DNA of 64,000 nt, taken from positions 2,078,075 to 2,142,074 of the forward strand of contig JALMQS010000068.1 in assembly GCA_024734495.1 (NCBI GenBank), given 5' to 3'. The DNA is from Forficula auricularia. Its lineage: Eukaryota; Arthropoda; Insecta; Dermaptera; Forficulidae. Shown here piece after piece: positions 20,815 to 31,845 of this stretch. How positions within the stretch are numbered: the first letter of the stretch is position 1; each line of letters starts with the position of its first letter. The notes under the pieces were generated by a model. It searched no databases, was not told the DNA's origin, and was given only the letters and a program-made list of their open reading frames with translations. The position numbers and the translations under genes were made by a program.

Positions 20815-22379
20815 CAGGGTGATTCACGGTCCATGGCACGTTAGACGTTTATGGAAAACGGAACGCAGGATTTTTCTGAAAACTTAGCACCTTAATTTTC
20901 ATACCTGTTCTATCGATCTAAAATATTTTCAGCATTGCCACGTTTCGGCTTCCATCGAAAAATCGTAGCAACTTAATTTTTTTAAATGGAACACCCCGTA
21001 TATTAACACGTTTTTAGAACCTGCCTTTTATTAAAATACTTTTTTGTTAATATTGTCCTATACCTATCCCTATTGGTTTTCGAGATAAAAAATAATTTGT
21101 GTTAAATATGGTGCAAAACCTGGCCCTAATTAAACTTAAATAGATTAGTGTTTTCAATTCATGAAAAGTTGATATTTTGGTGGTAGTTTAGACAGACCCG
21201 AAGAAATTTAATTTACGCTGCAGAAATCGACTCCATATTATACAGGGCGTGCTAAGATTACTATTATTTCCGTTATTCATAAAAGTAGTCAAAAGTTCAT
21301 TTTTTCAAATGAGACCTCCATATAGGTATTACTCAATAAATTGAAAGACGATGAAAAATGCTTTAAGACGATATATCATGTTCCTATACCTAAAACATCA
21401 AGTTTTCTTAATAAAGCCGCTTTTTCGTGAAAAAGTACATTTTAATGAATTTAAATTTAACTAACTATGGGGATATCAAGCTTATGACAGTTTGTTGACT
21501 ATTTATAAGTAACTTATAAACAGTTTATTGGCGATGTTCAAAAAAATCTCCCAAAATGACCGCAAAAATTGATTATTCAAACGAAGTTATTATAGTACAA
21601 AATAAATAATTTCATAAGAACTTCTTTGAATAATCAATATTTGCGGTCATTTTGGGAGATTTTTTTGGACATCATCAATAATCTGTTTATAAGTTACTTA
21701 TAAATAGTCAACAAACTGTCATAAGCTTGGTATTTCTATTGTTAGTTAAAATTAAATTCAGTAAAAAGTAATTTTTTACGAAAAAGCGGCTTTTATAAGA
21801 AAACTTGATGTTTTAGGTATAGGGACATGATATATCGTCTTAAAGCATTTTTCGTCGTCTTTCCATTTATTGAGTAATACTATATGGGAGGTCTCATTGA
21901 AAAAATGAACTTTTGATACTTTTATGAATAACAGAAATAATAGAATTACTAGCACGCCCTGAATAATATGGGTCAATTTCTCGGCGTAAATTAAATACTT
22001 CGGGTGTGTCTAAACTACCAAAATATCAACTTTCATGAATTGAGAGCACTAATTTATTTAAGCTTAATTAGGGCTTAATTAACACAATTTAACACAAATT
22101 ATTTTTCATCTAGAAAACCGTAGAGTAGGTATAGGTGATATTAACAAAAAAATATTTTAATAAAGGCAGGTTCTAAAAACGTGTTAATATACGGAGTGTT
22201 CCCATTTAAAAAAATAAAAGTTGCTACAACTTTTCGATCGAAGCCGAAACGTCGCAATGCTGAAATTATTTTGATGATCGATAGAACAGGTAAGAAAATG
22301 TAAGGTGCTAAATTTTCAGAAAAATCCTGCGTTCAGTTTTTCATAAGCGTCTAACATATCATTAAAATGAATCACTCTG
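20815..22379. mobile_element. 1.56 kb palindromic TA-flanked element
   Basis: CAGGGTGATTCACGGTCCAT at the left and the inverse TGAATCACTCTG at the right are flanked by TA on each side. Almost the whole element is one inverted repeat, with arms of about 780 bp around a centre near 21590-21620. Examples are ATATCAACTTTCATGAATTG at the right versus its inverse at 21150, and CTTATAAATAGTCAACAAAC in both arms. TA duplication suggests a Tc1/mariner-type transposase. No transposase frame remains; frames inside are arm by-products. Confidence 0.75.
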
Positions 22380-22494
22380 TATGTATTTATAAACATATAA
22401 ATACAAATGGTATATCACTCGCATCCATAATAAGTATTAATTAAAACAGGAATAACAGGGAATTGGACAATAAATAAAAAACAGAGTTTTTATT

Positions 22495-22546
22495 AAATGG
22501 GCCAGACGTTTCGTCGATTTATTTCGACTTCCTCAGTGGCCCATTT
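22495..22546 (-). ncRNA. complete hammerhead ribozyme, type I
   Basis: This is the best-folding ribozyme in the window. On the minus strand: stem I 5' side AAAUGGGCCA, box CUGAGGA, one extra A, stem II GUCGA/UCGAC with loop AAUAAA, GAAAC, GUC cleavage site, stem I 3' side UGGCCCAUUU. Stem I is 10 perfect pairs and stem II 5 perfect pairs. Stem III is reduced to the palindrome ACGU with no loop, so an active molecule would most likely be a dimer joined through ACGU. Cleavage is predicted after the C of GUC, at position 22505. The extra nucleotide between the CUGANGA box and stem II recurs in all related motifs here. Confidence 0.75.
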
Positions 22547-22961
22547 TATCACTCTTTGTCAAAAGACAATTCCACTATGCGACGAAACATCTTTAATCTT
22601 TTTTATTATAACTACAATACATTCTTGGCGTCAATTATTCAACAATCTTCAACAACATTTTTTCTCCTTTCAACAATTAAAAAAATCAAAATTCTTATAA
22701 AAATCTTTTGATGTTTTTATTTTAAACAGACAAAGCCTCTGCATTTGAAACTTTTTTTATAGTTTGAAATGCAGAGGCTTTGTCTGTTTAAAAATAAAAA
22801 CAACATCAAAGATTTTTATAAGAATTTTGATTTTTTAATTGTTGAAAGGAAAAAATGGTTCAAGATTGTTGAATAGTGATGCCAAATGTGTTAGTTAGAT
22901 ATAATAAAAGATTAAAGATGTTTCGTCGCATAGTGGAATTGTCTTTTGACAAAGACTGATA

Positions 22962-23014
22962 AAATGGGCCACGAGGAAGTCGAAATAAATCGAAGAAACG
23001 TCTGGCTCATTTAA
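22962..23014 (+). ncRNA. decayed hammerhead, right arm partner
   Basis: The inverted copy of the 22495-22546 ribozyme. The box has lost its U (CGAGGA after GGGCCA), one stem II pair is broken (UCGAAG), and stem I has a mismatch (UGGCUC). GAAAC and GUC remain. It should be inactive. Confidence 0.55.
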
Positions 23015-23153
23015 TAAAAACTACTGTTTTATTTATTGTCCAATTCCCTGTTATTCCTGTTTTATTAATAAATGCAAATATCTCGAAATAACAAACAATG
23101 GACTTACGCCACTTTCAAAATAAACGGCTCATATATACATACTAGTATACTCT

Positions 23154-23735
23154 AAGTCAGGGGTTCCCAAGCTTTTCCGAGTCGCTTTTTCAATTAAACT
23201 TTTTCCATGGCGACCTAGCCTAAGTAAAAGTACATATATCAAAACAAATAACGTATTTGGTCTCTCTAAATACTTTTGTATTAGAATCGATAAAAATATC
23301 TTGAGAATTAATAGTTTATTTTTTATGAAAATCAAAAATTCAGACCACAGGGAGGACCGTTTGTATTTATTTCAAATTTTTTCGAGAATGTCAAATTAAA
23401 TTTTTTCGCTTTATATCAAAACAAATACCGTATTTGGGGGGGGGGGGGGGGGCAAGACATGATCTGTCAACATTTTGTATTGAATCTATTAATAAATAAT
23501 GTGAATCATCTATATTATATAGTTTTATCATTGTATATAATTTACAATTTTATAATTTTAGAAAGGTTATTTAAAATTAAATTATTAGTTGCTTATAGGA
23601 TGAAAAATTAAATTTCTTGAGAAACCACCCGCCCGGTGGTCCTTGCTGAGTAGACCGTGCCTTATGGGGGGCGTTATATTTCAGCTAAATTTTTGGCTGT
23701 CTCAAGACACCACCCGCCTGGAACAGCTAGTATAT
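23154..23735. mobile_element. possible hAT fragment
   Basis: CAGGGGTTCCCAAGCTTTTC at 23159 is a typical hAT-like left end followed by GAGTCGC and ATGGCGACC. A GC-rich partner around 23625-23735 (CCACCCGCCTGGAACAG) may be the right end, but no matching target duplication was seen. Contains a G run. Confidence 0.35.
23437..23452. repeat. poly-G run
   Basis: About 16 consecutive G in very AT-rich DNA, next to TATCAAAACAAATACCGTAT, which nearly repeats the sequence at 23.24 kb. Confidence 0.85.
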
Positions 23736-24138
23736 ACATATATTATAAATTATATATATTATTTAAAAACATTTTTTTTTAAATTTGAAAAAAGAATAAA
23801 AAGTTTTCGCTAATGTTTCGAAAACAACCCTAAGATATTAAATATTTTGATAACAGGCAATTGTACAAATTGTCCTAGGTGATCAGATTACCTTTAATTC
23901 AAATAAAAAATATAAATATTTATGAAAAATTATTTTTCTCTAAAATTTTTTTATAAACATTAGAAAAATAATTCATATCTGACCTTTTATTAATCGAATT
24001 TTTGTTAGGTATTTAAAATTTCGATCATTTCTAAAAATTTTTTATTTTTTAAATTTTTAAAAAAAATTTATATTGATTTCTCCCGAAACGTCTAGTTTCA
24101 AAATAAACGTTCCAAGATTGTTTTATAAAGATTTGTAT
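23736..24138. other. AT-rich, no gene
   Basis: Long A/T runs only. Confidence 0.5.
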
Positions 24139-24640
24139 TAAATTGAAAGTTTATTTTCGCCGAGAGTAGCATAATTTTTATAAATTGAAGGAGATAATAA
24201 AAGAGTGTGTCTTCTGCTGGAATTATAAATTTTTAATTTATTTATAACGAGACTATAGTTTCGAGAGCTTTGTTCTCTTCATCAGTCTATTACAATTGAT
24301 TCACAAGAATTAATATATGTATGGTAAGTGAATTTGACCCGCCTCTATCAACCTGAGTCATTATATTTACTTTCAGTTTAAAGTCAAAGGTAGTATTCAC
24401 AGCCCGTACTATTAAACCAGTTTTAATAGAATATTTATATAAAACCTATGGATAACACTGGACATTAGAGTTGTGGAACTCTCCTCGATTTCCAATCCCC
24501 TTTTTCGAATTAACAAAATTAATTGTCAAGAAGTACATAAAGTGGCAAAGCTCTCAAAACTATTGTCTCGTTATAAATAAATTACAAATTTATAATTCCA
24601 GCAGAAGACACAATCTCTTTTATTGTGTCCTTAAAGATTT
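24139..24640. mobile_element. family B foldback with internal insertion
   Basis: The left terminus TTGAAAGTTTATTTTCGCCG joins GAAGGAGATAATAAAAGAGT and the ribozyme. After ACAATTGATTCACAAGAATT about 210 bp of unrelated sequence (24320-24535) replaces the centre and the start of the right arm. The right arm resumes with GGCAAAGCTCTC and ends ATAATTCCAGCAGAAGACAC and TTATTGTGTCCTT. Confidence 0.65.
24251..24285 (-). ncRNA. hammerhead ribozyme, family B
   Basis: CUGAUGA, extra A, stem II GAGAAC/GCUCUC with one A-C mismatch, AAA loop, GAAAC, UAUA, GUC. Core and cleavage site intact. Confidence 0.6.
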
Positions 24641-25362
24641 GTATTTTTTCATTATCGTTATATATAGTATATTCACTTATAGAGTATATTTAATTTCATC
24701 AATCACGTGACACTCTCATTGTTTTCTCCTTAAGAAAAATCTAAACTTCTATCTCTCTCTCTCTCTCTCTCTCTCTCACTTTGGAACTATACCTATACCT
24801 TGTAAAAACTTTATTTCTTTTTTCTAAATTAGCTAACTTTATATGAGCTTGAAAAATTATAGTTTAATAAAAAAATTTCAAGAAACTCAATGAGGTTTTG
24901 ATCCAGAAATAAATTTGAACGAAAGGGAACAAAAAGAAATGAAATCTCTTTGCTGTCCTTTTCTCTCAGAGCGTTTTACCGTTCGTTGCTGCCGCCGATA
25001 AACTCGTGGATTAGAAAAAGAACATGCGTGTTTTTCAAAACTCAATTCTCATTTGTTGTATATATATATACTATGTATTGTTTAGAATACTAGTGGTTTA
25101 ATTTCCCATCTTGTTTGGGTAAGAAGTCTTCCATATTCAGAGCGAGTGTTAAGCTATTAGAAGCGGTGCTTTCAGCAGTGACGTGATGAATGACAGACAA
25201 GTGGGGGTGACTTGACGCTATGAAATTAGAGGTGGGTGGCACTACCAGATAGATGAGAAGAAGCACTGTGTTGTGTTGAAATGGAGAAGTGCATTTGAAG
25301 TATTAATTTGCGAGGTGCATAAGGACTTGTGCAAGTAGTGGCACGAATTAGCAGGTACTTAC
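24641..25362. other. intron downstream of the 25.4 kb exon
   Basis: Holds the TC microsatellite. 25130-25350 is less AT-rich and free of repeat signatures; no further exon seen. Confidence 0.45.
24751..24778. repeat. (TC)n microsatellite
   Basis: About 13 TC units. Confidence 0.9.
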
Positions 25363-25433
25363 CGGAATTCCCGGCTCGCCGGCTTCACCTTTCTTTCCCC
25401 GCTTGCCCCGTTTTCCCGGTGGTCCCGGTGGTC
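25363..25433 (-). CDS. collagen triple-helix exon with basic cluster, 71 nt
   Basis: On the minus strand a TCTTTAG acceptor precedes a 71-nt exon that ends at a strong GTAAGTACC donor. With the first Gly codon split by the upstream intron (phase 1) it reads GPPGPPGKRGKRGKKG followed by EAGEPGIP, eight Gly-X-Y triplets without interruption. The run of K/R residues (KRGKRGKKG) resembles heparin-binding or furin-sensitive basic stretches found in membrane-associated and network collagens; that role is inference. Its GC content is much higher than the surrounding DNA, as expected for a selected exon. It exits in phase 0, matching the entry phase of the exon at 7.5 kb. The gene therefore runs right to left; 5' exons probably lie beyond the right edge or were missed. 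Confidence 0.85.
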
Positions 25434-25877
25434 CTAAAGATAAAAAAAAATAATTAATAACTACCACTAACGTTAGAAATTCATTAATCAACTCGGACCC
25501 AGAATTTTTCAAGCGGAAGCACAAGTGAACCCATTCTTATATTTGTTCTAATGGAAATGTTTAAGAGAACAAAAAGCAAAAGTTTCTCTCTACTGACTCT
25601 TTTATTTGAAATTATATATTAGAATTGTTCTCATTTAAAGGAGACTGGGGTTTCCAAAAGTTGATTTCCATCATCGCTGCTACACTTATAATGAAATTAG
25701 TTCATAGATAGGGTTATTCTGAAAAACATTCCTATGAACGAAATTCTATAATATTCAGCTAAACAGATAGATGGGAAACCCCACTTCTCTCTTCTTTATG
25801 CTGTCTCGGTCAATCTCGATGACTATTTTTTATTTTATCACTAGATAATAAATTCTTCAATTATTTTTATTAATATA

Positions 25878-26302
25878 CAGTCGACTCTTGATAATTCGAA
25901 CCTCAATAATTCGAAATATTCAGCTGTTTACTTCGATAAATCGAAAAATACTGTGTATTTTGATACGCTCGATAACTCGAAATCTTTTTCGTAACAAGAG
26001 TGGAAGAGAACGTTCTATAATTCGAACTAGGTCACTTCCCCTCTTTATAATTCGAATTTTTCCTAGCAATGTTTACTCCTCATTTTCAGCATAATGTATT
26101 TAATTTTTGTTTCTTTTTCGTCGTTTTAATTATACAAGTATTTACTTTTTTACTTGAGGCTATATATAAAATTTATGTAAGATCATACATATTTTCAAAA
26201 ATATAATAATTTGATTTTTTTCTTTCCCCTTCATAATTCAAACTTCTTGATAATTCGAATTTTTCTTGTAGTTCCTTGGATTTCGAATTATCGAGTCGAC
26301 TG
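25878..26302. mobile_element. Tigger/pogo-like MITE, second copy
   Basis: 425 bp, CAGTCGACTCTTGATAATTC on the left and AATTATCGAGTCGACTG on the right, TA on each side. Related to the 15.6 kb copy in inverted internal order (its CGTTCTATAATTCGAACTAG segment is the inverse of that at 15.9 kb). The frame at 25888 reads through the terminus and is not a gene. Confidence 0.75.
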
Positions 26303-26923
26303 TATTTGCCAATTGTGTTGCATGCCCCTAGTGACTTTTTTTTTTTAATATAGACCAGCGTGCATTTCTCACTAGAGGTCCTTGAGGTCTGTCTTTGTGG
26401 TTCTTCCAAAAGACAAAAAAAAATTGTTATGAATTTCGTATCAAACTAAAGCTGAAAATTTCAGGAATTTGGAAATAATACAGGGCCATCATTTTTCACT
26501 TTTTATTACCCATTCTACTCTCAGGAACAAAAGAGGGACTTAAAAACACTATGACCGAAGTTCTTCTCACCATCTTTTCCCTTTTACAGTTAATAAGTTA
26601 AAGATTATTCAAAATCTAATCGACTTGTATTATTAAAAAATGAATATGAGTTTTCTTCTATAAACTTAATTATTTAATACTAATTAATATATTGAATGTA
26701 TTTTAATGAATTAATTCTAGATGTAGTGATGAGTATAGAGATATATATCTGGCCTCTTAGAGAAATAGGTGTACGCATCACCACATCTACATAAATAACG
26801 CCCAAAGCCAAGTACTACGTACTAATTAATCATTTTGATTATTTATGTCCATCGATTAAATTAATAGAGTTGTTGTAGGGAAATAATGACAATAGCTTAT
26901 GCAAGTATTTTTTATTTCATGCC
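26303..26923. other. no gene seen
   Basis: AT-rich. The 78-codon minus frame at 26173 overlaps the MITE terminus and is accidental. Confidence 0.45.
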
Positions 26924-26954
26924 AACGTTTCGTCAACTTTGTTGACTTCCTCAG
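26924..26954 (-). ncRNA. hammerhead ribozyme motif, single
   Basis: On the minus strand: CUGAGGA, one extra A, stem II GUCAAC/GUUGAC (6 perfect pairs) with AAA loop, GAAAC, GUU. Stem III is ACGU only. Stem I is weak (C-G, U-G then open). It resembles the PLE copy at 6734 in its GUU site but differs in sequence, so it is another PLE family. I could not define the borders of the surrounding element. Confidence 0.6.
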
Positions 26955-27230
26955 GAGCTTAAACAAATGAATTTTTTTGCATATTTGTCATTATATAAAT
27001 ATTCATTCTTAGGAAACACATATAGGCACAGATTGAAAATATTTCCTATTTAAATACTAATTTAAGTACTAATTAATAATTAATTCCATTTCACTATATA
27101 AGTTTTACTGTTCTGACTTTTTAAATAAATAAATCTTCAATATGAAAATTTGAGTGTCTTATCTTTTTGAAAAAGTGAATGAAATTTTTTTCACAAAAAG
27201 AACATCTTCCGGGTTTCATTCCTATATTTT

Positions 27231-27409
27231 AATTATATGAGAATTTATATAAGGACAAATTTATCAAAGATCTTAGTAGATTAATATGCATATATTCTGG
27301 GGTTCGACTCCTGAGGGGGCGAAACCTTCTGACATATAATATAAGCCTGCTATATTAATCTACTAAAATCTTTAATAAATTTGTCCTTATATAAATTCTC
27401 ATATAATTA
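27231..27409. mobile_element. palindrome with tRNA-like B box at its centre
   Basis: The arms TAATTATATGAGAATTTATA / AGGACAAATTTATCAAAGAT are inverted at 27352-27409. The loop contains GGGGTTCGACTCCTGAGGGG, GCGAAACCTTCTGACATATA, AT, the same T-loop plus tail as other members. Same architecture as 1.15-1.49 kb with unrelated arm sequence. Confidence 0.6.
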
Positions 27410-29379
27410 AATAAATGTTCATTCAATCAAATTTGAGATTGATAATTAAAATATTTATTTCAATGTTGGTACAGATATATTTATATGCGTTGTTTCATTA
27501 TACATTCAGAGCATGGCACTGTTTATAAAAATCTGTAAATATTCTTTTTAATTTAAATATAATCTTGAATCAAAGGGTTCTTTCATGAATTTTTAATTAT
27601 TCTTGATTTTATATAGGATAAAATAAAGCTACAGCTCCTATACTCGAGATTCATTTAAGTCACAGCTTATGAATCAATTCTTTTAGGGTCTTTCTCATAG
27701 CTATTGTATAAAGTGATATTATCAACTTCAGAAAACGTGGTCAACATATTAGGATGGCTTTTTCTTGAAGATCATTTACAGACTATTATAAAATACTAAT
27801 CTTAAGTGGATTAATCCTGAACTCACATATACACAAATAATTAATAAGCCAATAAATGCGAATCTCATAGTAATATATCTTATACTATTAAAACGGCTAT
27901 AACTATTTCAATGAAAATCACTGATTAGAGAATTTTTGGGTCGACAAATCGATCTGTCAGAGGCTCATCTTTGGGTAACTTTAATTTGATTTAGTTTTTA
28001 CTTTATTTCTTCTTTGAATTGATTGCTCACAAATGGGCGTGTTAATAAATTTAGTTTCAATATCCTTTTATGAATTAATTGGTTTTTTTAACTTTAAATT
28101 CCAAAATAGTTATTACAAATATTTTTATATATTAAAATAAGGAAATTTAATTAATTAGAGGTATTTTCTATTGAAGACGAATAGGTAGACTCATTGCTGA
28201 ATTGATACAAAGACAGTCCAAGAATAATGAAAACAAAAGATTCTGAATAAAATAATTTATTATAAAGTCATTTCCATCCTCTTAAAAATCCCGATCGTCC
28301 CTCCTCCTTCAGGGTTTAAAAGGGTCAACGAAGGAACCTCAGTGTATATATTTTTAATTGCAATTAAGTTCAAAACTTTGTGTAAAGCGATGTCTTAATG
28401 ATGGTCGGAGCGGAGCAAAACATTAGGAAAAATAAATTACATTTTATTTCAATTTTATTAAATTAATACTGCAAATAAAAATTGACCTTGTTACCTGAAT
28501 TTAGAATTAAAAATTATATTAATTTATCGCTTTTGACTAAAGGAAAAAATTACGGAGCTACGCTTGGTCCACAAGGTATAAAATTTAAAAAGTGATGCCA
28601 TTTTTTGGACCATAAAACAAGATTGATCTAAGTCTACTATCTTACTCCTAAGATCAAAATTCAACCCAGTTAAGTCGAAAGTGCATGTATCGTAGACAGA
28701 CTCGGTTTTATTTCATGGGAAATGGAATATACCCTTTTAGGTTTACCAAATTCGGTGTATCGAGATTCTTAAGCAGTAGGTATATTCGTAAACGAATCTT
28801 TGAATGAAAACGAGAAATAATCTCCTAATGATGGTAGAATTCTGTATATTGTAGATCCAGCCTCGGACACTGAGGGAGTGGGCGATCCCTTCAGCTCTGG
28901 ATTCAATCCAGATGTCAAGGCAAGTGAGAAAACAGAGAACGGAAAAGTTTTCGGTGGATTTCAATAACAGAGTTCTCTCTTGAACCAGCCAGCCAAGTGC
29001 AAGGCAGAGGGTTCCTTTACCTTATGTCTTCCAGATTACTTAAGCTATTAAATTCGTTCTTGATTGTCGTTGATATGAAAAAATGACGCAATTTGTATTT
29101 TTTTTTATCTTAAGCCAATCACTTCTGAACGCCCACAGGCACAAAAATCACATAAAAATTGCCACGTTTGAGCTTTCTAACATCGTCATTTTATAATTAA
29201 TTAGATTTTTAAAAATTAAAGAGATCTCTCTAGAGATACTTTATACCGCATGATATAATTTTTTTTATTTTTTACGGTACTCCAAAATAACAATTTGATG
29301 ATTTAATCTTAAAACAAGTTTTGATTTTAAGAAAAATAAATACTCAAAAAATTTTAATTTTCAATTTTGTAACTTATTT
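27410..29379. other. no gene seen
   Basis: AT-rich; contains only the family D fragment at 28.2-28.3 kb. The frame at 28743 (73 codons, minus) is unrecognised. Confidence 0.45.
28236..28330 (-). repeat. family D fragment
   Basis: Shares TTCTGAATAAAATAATTTAT and the CCTCTTAAAAATCCCGATCG segment with the 19.63 kb copy. On the minus strand CCUGAAGGAGGAGGGACGAU is present but the GAAA box is lost. Confidence 0.4.
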
Positions 29380-29475
29380 AGTTTACTAGCTACAATTCTC
29401 TGACAGACAGATATACATCGCAGCGACAATAATCGGGTTCTGTTTTACTTTTTAAACGGAACCCTAAAATTGAAA
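29380..29475 (-). repeat. family F repeat
   Basis: AGCTACAATTCTCTGACAGA, CAGATATACATCGC, ATCGGGTTCTGTTTTACTTT, AAACGGAACCCTA, in the opposite direction to 14.7 kb. Confidence 0.5.
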
Positions 29476-29924
29476 ACATTGGGAAATTATTTCCGTCGTG
29501 TTAGCGGTTCAACTAGATTGATCAAATTCAAATGCAAATACATTATATACAATTTAGCTATTATTTAGATAAAATTTCTTAATTGAGAATAAACATCTTA
29601 TAATATGGGTGCTTGCTATTTCACAAAAGTAAAAAAAAATGAAATAAGAAGTCATGTTGCTCTTTTTAAAACTCCTTTTGTTATATATCAATTGTAAAAC
29701 CTGGGGTTACAATGTTTAAGGAATTTTATTAAAAAACTTATTGAGTCCTAAAAAGGGAATGATTCATTCATAAGCTCAATACTCAAAATTGCATTAATTC
29801 ATTTTCAATTGTTCTCATATTCACCACTTAATTGCAATATTTTGTAAATAAAATTTTGTTAAAAGAAATTTGATTTTATAAATTTCAAAATGATTTATAA
29901 TATTGAGTGAAGAAAATTTTAATA

Positions 29925-30005
29925 ATACATCAAGTCAGGGGCCACATATTCTGGTTTCGCGGGCCATGGGTTGGCTGGACACTGGACATGGCTGCACTAT
30001 AAATG
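29925..30005. repeat. hAT terminal fragment
   Basis: GTCAGGGGCCACATATTCTG and GCGGGCCATGGGTTGGCTGG, ACACTGG resemble hAT ends like those at 31.58 kb (GGCCACGAGTTGGACA). The partner end was not found. Confidence 0.35.
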
Positions 30006-30382
30006 TTGTGTCAAAATGTACAATGGGTGTCCGACTGTAGCTCGTAAACTAAAATAAGATACAAAATTTAAATTTAAAAGTTATCGGTATGTATTCTTCT
30101 TCTAGGAAACAAAAAATCATGTTAACAATTAGTCATTCGATTAAAATAACATTTTCATCAAATGATTATTTTAGTGTCGAATTTTTCATTGAGTCGAAAT
30201 CAAAAAAATATTTTTTCTTATATGGTGAGTGGTATCACTGCGAATATCTCCTTAAATAGAATTGATCTAACTTGCTTCAAAAATTTAATTTATTTTAGAA
30301 TTACATCGGAGAGAGCCGATATTAGGCATTTTTGATGATTTTTATTGTACCTGTTGGCGTTCAGAAATGGCTTGACTTAGAA

Positions 30383-31588
30383 CAGGGGTGTCCAACTTTT
30401 TGGCTTAACATTTGAGGAAAAAAATTGTCTCGGACCACGGATAAAATATTATAATCCTATTGATATTTGTTATTCAAAAAAAGAAAGTTACGTAATAATG
30501 TAGAAATAAGAACTTTATTATTTTTTTAGCCCATTGTTATCTTTTAATTTTACATTTTGTAAATTTTATACTTGAAAATAGCTTCTCGTATATGTAAATA
30601 TATACCTACATACTTACAAAAAGTGATATCATGTATTAGTATTTGTTTATATTTTTTTCCTGGCTAGATAATTAATATAAAATTTTAATAAAGAGACAAT
30701 ATTCAATTTTTCTTTCAGATCGGTATCTAATTGTTGTTCTAGAACATTCAATGAGAAAGTTTGCAAGTAGAGAATTTATTTCTAATGAAAATGGAGTCGA
30801 AAATAGACCAAAATGATGATTATTTTTTCGGAAATCTTGAAATCTAGTTCCAGGTTCAAAATTTAAAATTAGCACAGTAGATTTTCAGATTATTATTATT
30901 ATTTTAGACGAAAAAAACTATCAGGCTAAATTGTTGTGTGTTTTCAGTATCTACAAATAAATCTCAATATTTTAAGGAATTTTATGACTTTACTAGTATA
31001 TTGGGCCACGATTTGGACAGCCTTGGTTTAAATCGAATGGGATTAAATAAAGATATGAGGAATGATAATTTATTTTTTAAAAGGGTCACGGATATAATAA
31101 TCCTGACTATCCATTGTCTATTGACATGTAAGAACGTGCAAAGATCTAAAAGACAAGTCCTGACAAGTTTTATCCCAGGAGAGAAATTATCAATTAATTA
31201 TGATTGTTCTAGAAACCCCCAATTCCTTTTGTCTTCTTGTGCTAGAATGATAATTATAGACTTGGTTAGTGTCGTAGCATATAAATTAATGAAATGATAA
31301 ATATTTTAGAAAATTAAAATATATTAGAAGAAGAAGAATTTTTAAATATCGAAACTTCGTTATTTTTTATCTCATATAGTTGAGCTTTTGCTTTTAGTGA
31401 ATTTTATTTTTTGAAAAAAGCTTCACGTATTGTACAAATGTACATTCATATTTCGAAAAAGGGAATAAAAATATCTCTACATATAAATCTCACTGTTTTA
31501 AGGTAGTTTACTGTTTTTATGTTGGACCACACTCATTGCAGTGCTGGGCCGCATGACGGCCCGCCGGGCCACGAGTTGGACAGGCCTG
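30383..31588 (-). mobile_element. hAT (Charlie-like) DNA transposon, decayed
   Basis: The left end CAGGGGTGTCCAACTTTTTG and the right end (complement) CAGGCCTGTCCAACTCGTGG are inverted. The perfect 8-bp target duplication ACTTAGAA lies at 30375-30382 and 31589-31596, diagnostic of hAT. The minus strand carries a transposase remnant (next entry). A second right-end-like sequence, GGGCCACGATTTGGACAGCC at about 31002-31021, shows rearrangement or nesting inside. The 119-codon plus frame at 30938 crosses this internal end and is not a gene. Confidence 0.8.
30672..30875 (-). pseudogene. hAT transposase C-terminal remnant
   Basis: The minus frame of 67 codons contains RFQDFRKNNHHFGLFSTPFS followed by SLLANFLIECS and RSERKIEYCLF. 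This follows the pattern of GTF2IRD2/ZBED5-like hAT proteins (RFQDF, F-LF-PF, QMELIELQ, LKEKF). Only this part is readable and many positions have changed, so it is a fragment of a dead transposase. It lies inside the hAT element with the expected length from the end. Confidence 0.55.
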
Positions 31589-31689
31589 ACTTAGAATTAT
31601 GAAAAATAATCCACAAATTCACTCGTTCTCTCTTTATTTATGATAAATAAGAACGAATTCCATATCTGAATTATTTCGGAAAATACAAG

Positions 31690-31845
31690 CTACGGAACCT
31701 TTGGTATGCTGTCCAGTTTGCAGTTGCTGGCATATTAATGAGGCAGCAACAGCCATGAAGCCCAGGCTAATTAGTTGGGATGCCATCGAGGAATTAATTA
31801 AGAGCATGCCAATTGTTGAATCCAGCGATGGCTACTTCTAGTGAT
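31690..31845. other. non-repeat segment, possible regulatory element
   Basis: Moderate GC, no repeat signature, with CTAATTAG and GAATTAATTAAG (homeodomain-type sites) close together, TTTGCAGTTGCTGGCATATT and CAGCGATGGCTACTTC. It may be a conserved non-coding element of the gene's 5' intron. Purely inference. Confidence 0.2.

Larger units (their letters stand above)
22444..23067. mobile_element. foldback element with ribozymes in both arms
   Basis: Two arms of roughly 300 bp are inverted copies around a short centre near 22750 (TGAAACTTTTTTTATAGTTTGA). The outer ends are AACAGGAATAACAGGGAATT on the left and its complement on the right. The left arm carries a complete minus-strand hammerhead, the right arm a decayed plus-strand partner. 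The arms also share CGACGAAACATCTTTAATC further in. No coding sequence is seen; the open frame at 22497 is a by-product of the arm. Confidence 0.75.
7571..25362 (-). other. probable large collagen intron
   Basis: This span separates the two collagen exons. It is AT-rich and made largely of mobile-element relics, which are listed individually. I found no further Gly-X-Y exon in it, though a 30-50 nt exon could be missed by eye. Treating it as one intron is inference from strand, phase compatibility (0/0) and the shared exon type. Confidence 0.5.

Noticed and set aside
30938..31297. 119-codon plus-strand frame
   Set aside because: It crosses an internal hAT terminus and runs opposite to the transposase remnant; no family resemblance.
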